64,000 nt of DNA. It comes from JALUZX01 sp964561605. Lineage in GTDB: Bacteria; Planctomycetota; UBA1135; JALUZX01. Under the pieces are notes generated by a model. The model was not told where the DNA came from, did no database searches, and was given only the letters and a program-made list of their open reading frames with translations. A program made the position numbers and the translations under genes. The stretch spans positions 62,001 through 126,000 of the forward strand of contig CAZLQD010000010.1 in assembly GCA_964561605.1 (NCBI GenBank), given 5' to 3'. Below, piece after piece: positions 50,506 through 57,812 of this stretch (positions are counted from its first letter, which is position 1; each line of letters begins with the position of its first letter).

Positions 50506-51584
50506 CACCTGACCCTGGTGGTGGACCTCTGCATCAGGCGCATCAGTTCGGCGGGATCGGTGGAGACCGACAGGGCGTCGTCGAAGGAGACGGCGTTGGC
50601 CTTGTAGAGCTCGTAGAGAGACTGGTTCATGGTCTTCATCCCCAGCTTCCCGCTGGTCTGGATGATGGAGTAGATCTGGTGGGCCTTGTTCTCCCGGATC
50701 AGGCTCCGGATGGCCGGGTTGGCCACCATGATCTCAGCCGCCAGCACCCTTCCCCGACCGGAAACCCGGGGGAGGAGCTGCTGGGAGAAGACCGCCTGGA
50801 GGGTGAAGGAGAGCTGAGTCCGGATCTGTTGCTGCTGGTGGGAGGGAAAGACGTCCACCACCCGGTTGATCGTCTGGACGCAATCGCTGGTGTGCAGGGT
50901 GGCGAAGGTGAGGTGACCCGTCTCGGAGAGGGTCAGGGCCGCCTCGATGGTCTCCAGGTCCCGCATCTCCCCAATGAGGACCACGTCCGGATCCTGGCGG
51001 AGGACCGACTTCAGGGCCTTGCTGAAGGCCTTGGTGTCCGATCCCACCTCCCTCTGGTTCAGGAGGCACTTCTTGTTCTTGTGGAGGAACTCGATGGGAT
51101 CCTCGATGGTGACGATGTGGGATTCCCTGGTTTCGTTGATGTAGTTGATCATGGCCGCCAGGGTGGTGGACTTGCCCGACCCGGTGGCCCCCGTGACCAG
51201 GACCAGGCCCTTGTGGAGGGAACAGATGCTCTCGCAGACCTTCTTGGGAAGGCCCAGGTCTTCGAAGGAGTAGACCTCGAAGGGGATGATCCTGAGGACC
51301 GCCGCGATGGTGCCCCTCTGCATGAAGGCGTTCGTGCGGAAACGCCCCAATCCTCCCACACCGAAGGAGAAGTCGATCTCCAGGTCCTTCTCGAACCGGG
51401 CCACCTGGTCGGGGCTCAACACGCTGTAGACCAGCTTCTGGGTGACCTCGGGCGTGAGGGTCTCGAACTCGGTGTCCACGAGCTTGCCGTCGATCCTGAT
51501 CTTGGGCGGGGCCCCCACGGAAAGATGGAGGTCCGAACCTCCCCGCTCCACCATCAAGGTCAACAGCTCTTCCATCGTGATCAT
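50505..51584 (-). CDS. pilT: Type IV pilus retraction ATPase
   Basis: 359 residues with Walker A GATGSGKS at 132-139, Walker B DPDVVLIGEMRD, His box FATLHTSD and AIRSLIREN at 291-299, the PilT signature AIRNLIRE with one change. An ATG at 51584 sits behind GGAGGG. It is first in the pilT-pilB-pilC-TPR-pilin operon. Retraction powers twitching motility and DNA uptake in transformable bacteria; the presence of comEC and comM in the same window fits this. Confidence 0.96.
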   Translation of the reverse strand: MITMEELLTLMVERGGSDLHLSVGAPPKIRIDGKLVDTEFETLTPEVTQKLVYSVLSPDQVARFEKDLEIDFSFGVGGLGRFRTNAFMQRGTIAAVLRIIPFEVYSFEDLGLPKKVCESICSLHKGLVLVTGATGSGKSTTLAAMINYINETRESHIVTIEDPIEFLHKNKKCLLNQREVGSDTKAFSKALKSVLRQDPDVVLIGEMRDLETIEAALTLSETGHLTFATLHTSDCVQTINRVVDVFPSHQQQQIRTQLSFTLQAVFSQQLLPRVSGRGRVLAAEIMVANPAIRSLIRENKAHQIYSIIQTSGKLGMKTMNQSLYELYKANAVSFDDALSVSTDPAELMRLMQRSTTRVR

Positions 51585-51740
51585 ATCGCTTCCCTCCGGT
51601 TGGACTGCGGGCCCGTTCCCGCCAACCTATCGGCCCCGCCGCCGGGTGAGGTTGAGCAAGGGGAGGCCCGCCGGCGGCTTTTTTCCCGGCCCCGGGTCCG
51701 GCTCCGGGACGCCCGGGAGGGGCGAAGGAAGGATATGGAT

Positions 51741-51781
51741 CAGAAAGAAACAGGCGGGACGGCCCCAGGACCGTCCCGCCT
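51741..51781 (-). terminator. Terminator of the EF-G-like gene
   Basis: A perfect 11-bp stem (51771-51781 with 51752-51762), an eight-base loop and a T-rich GTTTCTTTCTG tract (51751-51741) in the leftward direction. It isolates the EF-G paralogue from the pilus operon. Confidence 0.88.
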
Positions 51782-51807
51782 GGAAGGCGGCGATGGAAGA
51801 GAAGAGA

Positions 51808-53832
51808 TCAGGAAGCCGACTCCTTCTCCTTCTTGTAGGCCTCCACGATCTCCTGCTGGATGTTCCCGGGAACGGGCTCGTAGTGGCTGAACTCCATGGT
51901 GAAGGAGCCCTCGCCGGCCGTGATGGAGCGGAGCTGGGCCGAGTAGTCCATGGCCTCCTTGAGGGGGATCTGGGCCTGGATGACCTGGATGTCGCCCTGG
52001 GCCTCCATCCCCGTCAGCCTGCCGCGCTTGGTGTTCAGATTCGCCGTAATGTCCCCGGTGAACCTGGTGGGCACCTCGATGGTCAGGTTCATGATCGGCT
52101 CCAGGAGGACGGGCTTGGCCTTCTCGAAGGCCTCGGCGAAGGCCTTGGCGCCGGCGATCTGGAAGGAGAACTGGTCGGAGTCCACGGGATGGTGCTTTCC
52201 GTCGTAGACCTCCACCCCCACGTCCACCACGGGGTATCCGGCGATCACGCCCTTCTTCATGGCGTTCACGATCCCCTTCTCCACCTCGGGGATGAACTGC
52301 CTGGGAATGTTCCCCCCGACGACCTTGTCGACGAACTCGAAGCCCTCGCCCCGTTCCTTGGGGAAGATCCGGAGGAAGACCTCGCCGAACTGGCCCCTTC
52401 CGCCGGTCTGCTTCTTGTGCCGGTGGTGTCCCTCGGCCCTGGAAGTTACGGTCTCCTGGTAGGGCACCTTGGGAAGGCGGACCTCCAGGTCCAGCTTGTA
52501 CCGGTTCTTGATCCGCTCGATCTGGACGGCCAGGTGGAGTTCCGAGAGGCCCTTCACCAGGAGCTCCCCGGTGGAGGGTTCCCGCTCGGTGAGGAAGGTG
52601 GGATCCTCGCTGGAGATCCGGGAGAGGGCGCCGGCGATCTTCTGCTCGTCCCCCCGCTTCTTCGGGAAGACCGCCCGGGCCACCATGGCCTGGGGCTGCT
52701 CGGGCTTGGGGAAGCGGAGGGGATGCTCGGGATCGCAAAGGGTGTCGCCGTATTCCAGGCTCTCCACCTTCGCCACGGCCACGATCTCTCCCGCCACGGC
52801 CTTCTCCACCTGCTTGCGGTCCTTTCCGTGGACCTTGAGGATGTGGCCCACCCGCTCGCTCTTGCCGGTCCGCACGTTCCAGAGGGAGGAATCGGCCTGG
52901 AGGACCCCCCGGCGGACCCTGAGGAAGGAGAGCTTCCCCACGTGGGGATCGGAGAGGATCTTCACCACCTGGGCGGCGAAGGGCCCGTCCTCCTGGGGAC
53001 TCACCTTCACCTCCCCTTCCCCCTCCTTGGGAAGGGCCGTGATCTCCCCCCTGTGGACGGGGCTGGGGAAGAAGCGTGCGGCGAACTCGAGGAATTCCTC
53101 CACTCCCGCCAGGTCGGGAGGCACGGCGGTGAAGACGGGAACCACCTTGCCCGCCGTCATGGCCTTGGGAAGAGCCTCCTCGAGGAGCTCCGTCGTGAGG
53201 GAGCCCTCCTCGAAGTATTTCTCCATCAAGGCCTCGTCCACCTCCACCACCCGCTCTTCCAGGGTGGCCCTGTAGTCCCCGGCCTTGTCACCCTCGCCCT
53301 CGAGAACGCGCAGGACTTTGGAGAAGGCCTTCCCGTTGGCATCGGGGTAGGTCACGGGCACGCAGACGTCCCCGAAGGTCTGGACCAGTTCCCCCACGAG
53401 GGCGTCGAAGTCGGTGTTCTCCGCCTCGGGCCGGGTGACCAGGATGGCCCGGGCCACGCCGGCCTTTCCGGCTTCCTTCCAGAGCTTCCTGGCGTTGAAG
53501 GTCACCCCGCCGGCGCTGGAGACGACCAGGACGGCCGTCTCCACGGCGTGGAGAGCCGAGATGGCCTCGGAGATGAAATCGGGGTAGCCCGGCGTGTCGA
53601 AGACGTGAAAGGCCGCCTTCTTGTAGGGAAGGAAGAAGAGGTGGGACGTAAGGGTGTGCTTGCGTTCCACCTCCTCGGGTTCGGTATCGCTGATGCTGGT
53701 TCCCTCCGCCGAGGACCCGTGGCGGGAGGAGGCCCCCGCCTTGAAGGCCAGGGCGTCCAGGAAAGCGGTCTTTCCCGAATCCCCGTGACCGAGGAGCACG
53801 AAATTCCGGAAGTCTTTGGTTCCGTAAGCCAT
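51808..53832 (-). CDS. Elongation factor G paralogue (EF-G-like GTPase) with altered G4 motif
   Basis: 674 residues with the five-domain layout of EF-G. G1 is GHGDSGKT (15-22), the switch I area reads EVERKHTLTSHLFFLP in place of ERGITI, and G3 is DTPGYPDF (79-86). Where NKxD should provide guanine specificity there is AILVTRPEAENTDFDAL (129-145), without Asn-Lys-x-Asp. Later domains are intact: YQETVTSRAEGHHRHKKQTG (domain IV entry), GRGQFGEVFLRIFP, NIPRQFIPEVEKGIVNAMKK and RGRLTGMEAQGDIQVIQAQI. It is probably an EF-G2-type protein with a non-canonical translation or ribosome-associated role, not the housekeeping factor. AGGAG precedes the ATG. Confidence 0.9.
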   Translation of the reverse strand: MAYGTKDFRNFVLLGHGDSGKTAFLDALAFKAGASSRHGSSAEGTSISDTEPEEVERKHTLTSHLFFLPYKKAAFHVFDTPGYPDFISEAISALHAVETAVLVVSSAGGVTFNARKLWKEAGKAGVARAILVTRPEAENTDFDALVGELVQTFGDVCVPVTYPDANGKAFSKVLRVLEGEGDKAGDYRATLEERVVEVDEALMEKYFEEGSLTTELLEEALPKAMTAGKVVPVFTAVPPDLAGVEEFLEFAARFFPSPVHRGEITALPKEGEGEVKVSPQEDGPFAAQVVKILSDPHVGKLSFLRVRRGVLQADSSLWNVRTGKSERVGHILKVHGKDRKQVEKAVAGEIVAVAKVESLEYGDTLCDPEHPLRFPKPEQPQAMVARAVFPKKRGDEQKIAGALSRISSEDPTFLTEREPSTGELLVKGLSELHLAVQIERIKNRYKLDLEVRLPKVPYQETVTSRAEGHHRHKKQTGGRGQFGEVFLRIFPKERGEGFEFVDKVVGGNIPRQFIPEVEKGIVNAMKKGVIAGYPVVDVGVEVYDGKHHPVDSDQFSFQIAGAKAFAEAFEKAKPVLLEPIMNLTIEVPTRFTGDITANLNTKRGRLTGMEAQGDIQVIQAQIPLKEAMDYSAQLRSITAGEGSFTMEFSHYEPVPGNIQQEIVEAYKKEKESAS

Positions 53833-53891
53833 GTCAAGCTCCTGAGGAGAAGAAAAGAATCCGGGCCTGCTCGGGGCCCGGGAAGGGGCAA

Positions 53892-53921
53892 AATATAGGA
53901 CTTCGGCCTTGGAGATTGCAA
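53892..53921 (-). promoter_or_regulatory. Promoter candidate for the EF-G-like gene
   Basis: Reading leftwards, TTGCAA (53921-53916) and TATATT (53897-53892) with an 18-base spacer, about 60 bases before the ATG. Confidence 0.55.
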
Positions 53922-54034
53922 CCTGGATGCCCGCCCCGGCGCCCTCTCCCGGCGGAAGGCCCGCCGGGCCTCCCCTCGGCGGGAAGCCGGGGCCCGGGGG
54001 GACCCCGGTCCCGGGGCCCCCTCCGGTGGAGGGA

Positions 54035-54721
54035 CTACTTCTTGGGAGGTCCCACCATCACCTCCACCCGCCGGTTCTTCTTCCTTCCCTCGGCGGTCTT
54101 GTTGGAGGCGATGGGGTCGTTCTCGCCGTAGCCCACCACGACCAGCTCCCCGGCGGGGACGCCGCACTGGACCAGGTAGGAGGCGACCTTGTCGGCCCGC
54201 TCGGCCGAGAGGTGGCGGTTGCTCCTGTAGAGCTTCTTGGTCTTGCGGATCGGCGTATTGTCCGTGTGGCCCGCCACGTAGATCCAGCGCCCGGGGAAAC
54301 GCTTCCTGAGCACCTGGGCCACCCTCTTCAGGACCCTCTTCCCCGAAGGGGTGAGGGTCGTGCTGCCCGGGGCGAAGGTCACGGTGGACTGGATCCCGAT
54401 GCTGATCATCCCGTGCCGGAAGGAGACATGGGTGTCCTTCCCCAGCTCTTTCTGGAGTTTCTCCGTGGCCGAGGCCTTCCGGGCGCTCGCTTCGGCCAGG
54501 CCCTTGTTCTCCTGGAGGAGCCGCTGGTTTTCCTCGACCAGCCGCCTCTGCTTGGCCAGGATCTCGCTGTTCTGCTGGCGCAGATCGGAGATCTGGGACT
54601 GGAGACGGGAGATCTCCTCGTTCAGGTCCATGATCCGCTGTTGGTACTTGGCGGTACAGCCCCCGCCCAGGAGGAGGGCCCCTCCCGCCAGGAGGAATGG
54701 AAGAAAACCTGCTCTGTTCAT
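54035..54721 (-). CDS. OmpA-domain lipoprotein with coiled coil
   Basis: 228 residues. The signal peptide ends in LGGGC with Cys22 as the probable lipidated residue; the lipobox is slightly atypical. A coiled coil (RIMDLNEEISRLQSQISDLR onward, ~30-90) links to a C-terminal OmpA/MotB peptidoglycan-binding domain with IYVAGHTDNTPI, RHLSAERADKVASYL and a closing KKNRRVEVMV. The ATG at 54721 follows AAGGAG and overlaps the prepilin peptidase stop by 4 bp. Such proteins tie the outer membrane or a motor to the cell wall. Its coupling with pilD suggests that it supports the pilus or secretin machine; this is inference. Confidence 0.9.
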   Translation of the reverse strand: MNRAGFLPFLLAGGALLLGGGCTAKYQQRIMDLNEEISRLQSQISDLRQQNSEILAKQRRLVEENQRLLQENKGLAEASARKASATEKLQKELGKDTHVSFRHGMISIGIQSTVTFAPGSTTLTPSGKRVLKRVAQVLRKRFPGRWIYVAGHTDNTPIRKTKKLYRSNRHLSAERADKVASYLVQCGVPAGELVVVGYGENDPIASNKTAEGRKKNRRVEVMVGPPKK

Positions 54722-55686
54722 GATTCCGCTCCTTGATTCTCGTTCGAGTCCGTGTCCATTCCCGGGGCGCCTTTCCTCCTGAGGAGGAAGAGGGCCAGAA
54801 GGGCCAGGAAAGTGAAGGCCAGGAGGATGAGAGTGATCTCGGGGCCCCTGACCATCCCCTCCATGAGCCGTTCTCCCAGGCGGGCCAGGATGTCCCGCTC
54901 CAGGATGACCGCCCAGGAGGCGCCGGCGAGGAAGGGTCCGAAAGGCAGGTAGTGGTCCCGCCGCGCCAGGGCCACGAAGATACCAACCAGGGCCCCGAAA
55001 AGGGAAGCCAGGAAGAAGACCGCCACCACCCCGAGGGGGCCCAGGAGCCCGCCGAGGAAGGCCAGGAACTTCACGTCCCCCATTCCCATGGCCTCTTTGT
55101 GGAAGGCCGCCTTGCCCAGGATCCCCGTGAGCCAGGGAAGGGCCGCCCCGGCCAGGGTTCCGGCCAGGCCCGCCGCCAGGACCCCCCAGGTGCCCCCGAA
55201 GACCTCCTGGGGCCAGCCGAGACCGAAGGGGGAGAGGAGGGCCAGGAAGGGAGCCGCCGGGATTCCCGGAAGGGTCATGGAATCGGGGAGGATCCTGTGT
55301 TCCAGGTCGATCACCGAGGCGGCGGTGAGCCAGAGGGAGAGGAGAAAACCCAGGAGGGCGTATTTCGTGCCCAGGGAATCGGGCCCCCAGGCCCGCCAGG
55401 CCACGAGGAGGAAGAGAGCCCCGCAGAGGGCCTCCACCAGGGGATACCGGAAGGGAATGGGACCCTTGCAGGTGCGGCACCTCCCTCCCAGGAGGAAGAA
55501 GCTCGCCAGGGGAAGGTTCTCCCACCAGCGGATGGCCTCCCCGCAAAGAGGACAATGGGAGCGCCCCCCCATGGAGAAGAACACGCCCCTGGGGATCCTG
55601 TAGACCAGGACATTGGCGAAGGAACCGCAGGCCAGGCCGGCCATTCCCGCCCAGGTCAGGAGGACGATGAGGTAGATCGAGTCCAA
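54718..55686 (-). CDS. pilD: Prepilin peptidase / N-methyltransferase
   Basis: 322 residues; the start is a TTG at 55686. The N-terminal domain has the tetracysteine motif CPLC (45-48) and CRTC (70-73). The aspartyl protease residues are Asp127 in VIDLEHRILPD and Asp204 in AMGMGDVKF. About eight membrane helices are visible. The full-length form should cleave and N-methylate the pilin encoded at 45813-46499. A C-terminal extension of ~40 residues adds one more hydrophobic helix. It is upstream of and overlaps the OmpA lipoprotein, and follows a large lipoprotein gene by 72 bp. Confidence 0.95.
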   Translation of the reverse strand: MDSIYLIVLLTWAGMAGLACGSFANVLVYRIPRGVFFSMGGRSHCPLCGEAIRWWENLPLASFFLLGGRCRTCKGPIPFRYPLVEALCGALFLLVAWRAWGPDSLGTKYALLGFLLSLWLTAASVIDLEHRILPDSMTLPGIPAAPFLALLSPFGLGWPQEVFGGTWGVLAAGLAGTLAGAALPWLTGILGKAAFHKEAMGMGDVKFLAFLGGLLGPLGVVAVFFLASLFGALVGIFVALARRDHYLPFGPFLAGASWAVILERDILARLGERLMEGMVRGPEITLILLAFTFLALLALFLLRRKGAPGMDTDSNENQGAES

Positions 55687-55758
55687 GGATGCGCCCCGGA
55701 ATCGGCAAGGAAGACCAGGAACCGCCCCGGCTCCTTTTCCCCGAAACCGGCGGCGATT

Positions 55759-57621
55759 CTAACGGTTCCCCCCGCCGGGCTCCACGTTCATCCTGTCCAG
55801 GAGGAAGGCCGTGACCTTGGGGACGATGGCCTTGGGACCGGGAGGAACGAGCAGGCGGATCCGGAAACGGAAGAACCGCATCCCCTCCAGGGCGCCCACG
55901 TGGGTCGGCGGGTATTCCGGGCTGAGCCTGGACAGATCGGGCCTTCCCGGGTGAAGAGGATCCTCGGGCGCCCCCTGGAGGGTCAGGACGACCTTCCCCT
56001 CCTTCTCGGGGAAGACCTGGAGGAGGGGCTGGCGGAGGGGCCCCTCGCCCTTGGGAAGTTCGCGGAAGGAGGAGACCGCTTCCACCTGGAGGGGGAAGGA
56101 GACCCACCCCTGGTGTTTCCGGTCGGGAAGAAGTCGGGTCACCAGGTCGGCCTTCCCCGAGGGACCGGGACGCAAGGGCCGGCTCCGGTCGGCCGCCTCG
56201 AGCCACCCGCCCTCCAGGGAGAGATGCCTCCCCAGGAGCACCCGCCCTCCGCTCACCAGGACCAGACCGCTCCCCGGAGCCCGGACCACTCCGTCGAGGA
56301 AGAGGTTCCCGCTGGAGACCAGGATCAGCCCTCCCCCGGCCAGGACCTTCCTGCGCCTCTCCATGAGCTCTCCCGGCGAGAGGAGCATCCCGCCCTGGGG
56401 CAGGTCCGCCCCGTCCCCCGGGACGGAAAGGGTCCCTTCGATCTTCACGGGCCCCTGGGACCGGACGATCCAGGGGCCGCCCCGGGCGAAGCGCACCGTC
56501 ACCCCCCGGGGGATCTCGATCCTGGAGAAGGAGAGGTCCCGGCCTTCGACCCGGATCCAACGCCCCTCTTCCACCTCCAGGCGGGCTCCTGGAAAGATCT
56601 CCAGGTCCCCTTTGGGGTGGAGGACCCCCAAGGAGCCCTCCCCCGCCTCGGGAAGGAGGCAGGCCGTCAAGGCCCCTTCCCCCCACCATCCCCAGGCCTC
56701 GCCGGGGGAAGTCTCCAGGCTGCAACCCCGGGGATCCTGGAAGAACTCCTCTCCCAGGCGGGGCTCCACCCGGACCAGGACTTCCGCCGCCTTTCCGCCC
56801 GGCGTGCCCGGATCGAGGGGGTTGCGGTTGTAGTCGTAGAGCCAGGGCCCGGGAAGGATCCTCAGGCGGTAGTTCCTCCCCGGAAGGAGGGGCTCGGCGG
56901 GAACCAGTTCCAGGACCCGGCCCAGGAGTTCCGGGGCCACCCCCCTGGAAGGAAGACGAAGAGCCTGGATCCCCAGGGGTTTGCCTTCCAGGGTGGAAAG
57001 GAGGAAAGGACCGGGCGCCTCGAGGAACCTGGGATCCAAAGGCTCCGAAAAGGTGATCCTGGGGTTGATTCCCGCCTGGAGGTTGAGGAGGAAGAGAGCC
57101 CCCCCCTTTCTCCCCTCCAGGAGGGGCACGGCCCCCTTGGAAGGGGAGTCGGTGTCCATGAGGAGAGGGACCTCCCCGTCCCGGCCGTCCTCGGAGAGGG
57201 AGACGGTGTGAAGGCTCAGGCGGAAGGTCCCTGCCAGGGTCCCCCCATCCTTCCCCCGGGCGCGCACCGTGTCGAGCAGGGGAAAGCCGGGGACCTCCAC
57301 CAGGTATTCCGCCCCGGGCCGGAATCCTCCGTCCATGAGAGAAGGCGTAAGGGGAGGCCTGGGGGAGAAGACCACGAACCGCCCCAGGACGCGGAAGGAG
57401 CCGGGAACGGGCATCCCACGGGAATCCAGGACCCGGATGGTCCTTTCGTTCACGGAAGTGGGATCCACGGGCCGGGAGAACCCCAGCCAGATCTCCCTGT
57501 TGAGGGAGATCTTCTCCCCCGGGCCCGGATCGGAGTTCACGACCTGGAAGGAGACATCCTCCCTGGCGCAACCCGCCAGGAAGGCCGCCAGTCCCAGGAA
57601 GAGGGCCGGAAGGAGTCTCAT
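55759..57621 (-). CDS. Ig-like lipoprotein C (glycine-poor relative)
   Basis: 620 residues with lipobox LAGC (Cys18). The first Ig-like unit has REIWLGFSRPVDPTSVNERT and VLDSRGMPVPGSFRVLGRFV, and a second has PRITFSEPLDPRFLEAPGPF. A central RDLSFSRIEIPRGVTVRFAR followed by GPWIVRSQGPVKIEGTLSVP corresponds to the motif before the glycine-rich region of lipoproteins A, B and E, but the long GGX region itself is missing. The C-terminal part resembles theirs, with MRFFRFRIRLLVPPG and IVPKVTAFLLDRMN. It lies directly upstream of pilD in the same orientation. Function unknown. Confidence 0.8.
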   Translation of the reverse strand: MRLLPALFLGLAAFLAGCAREDVSFQVVNSDPGPGEKISLNREIWLGFSRPVDPTSVNERTIRVLDSRGMPVPGSFRVLGRFVVFSPRPPLTPSLMDGGFRPGAEYLVEVPGFPLLDTVRARGKDGGTLAGTFRLSLHTVSLSEDGRDGEVPLLMDTDSPSKGAVPLLEGRKGGALFLLNLQAGINPRITFSEPLDPRFLEAPGPFLLSTLEGKPLGIQALRLPSRGVAPELLGRVLELVPAEPLLPGRNYRLRILPGPWLYDYNRNPLDPGTPGGKAAEVLVRVEPRLGEEFFQDPRGCSLETSPGEAWGWWGEGALTACLLPEAGEGSLGVLHPKGDLEIFPGARLEVEEGRWIRVEGRDLSFSRIEIPRGVTVRFARGGPWIVRSQGPVKIEGTLSVPGDGADLPQGGMLLSPGELMERRRKVLAGGGLILVSSGNLFLDGVVRAPGSGLVLVSGGRVLLGRHLSLEGGWLEAADRSRPLRPGPSGKADLVTRLLPDRKHQGWVSFPLQVEAVSSFRELPKGEGPLRQPLLQVFPEKEGKVVLTLQGAPEDPLHPGRPDLSRLSPEYPPTHVGALEGMRFFRFRIRLLVPPGPKAIVPKVTAFLLDRMNVEPGGGNR

Positions 57622-57754
57622 GACGTCTATCTTACGAAAAGCCGTAGCGAAAGGAGGAAAAATCGGCCTTCACCGCCCCCACCCGCCGGCGCCCCACCCG
57701 GTCCTCCCGCCCCCCCTCAGACCAAGAGGCCCGGCCGGAAGGCCCGGGAAAGAG

Positions 57755-57790
57755 GGGGGGCCCCGGGTCCTGTCCTTCCCGGGGCCCCCC
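57755..57790 (-). terminator. Strong GC hairpin downstream of lipoprotein D
   Basis: A perfect 13-bp inverted repeat (57755-57767 and 57778-57790) with a ten-base loop, 22 bases past the leftward stop. The following sequence is only moderately T-rich (CTCTTTC). Probable terminator or 3' stabiliser. Confidence 0.6.
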
Positions 57791-57812
57791 ACACGGGAGA
57801 GATAGGTTCACA

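Noticed and set aside
51660..51680. CCGCCGGCGG followed by six T residues upstream of pilT
   Set aside because: The palindrome has no loop and no plus-strand gene ends there; the better terminator is at 51741-51781.
53985..54025. GC-rich imperfect inverted repeat downstream of the OmpA lipoprotein gene
   Set aside because: One arm has an extra base and there is no T-tract; too weak to call a terminator.
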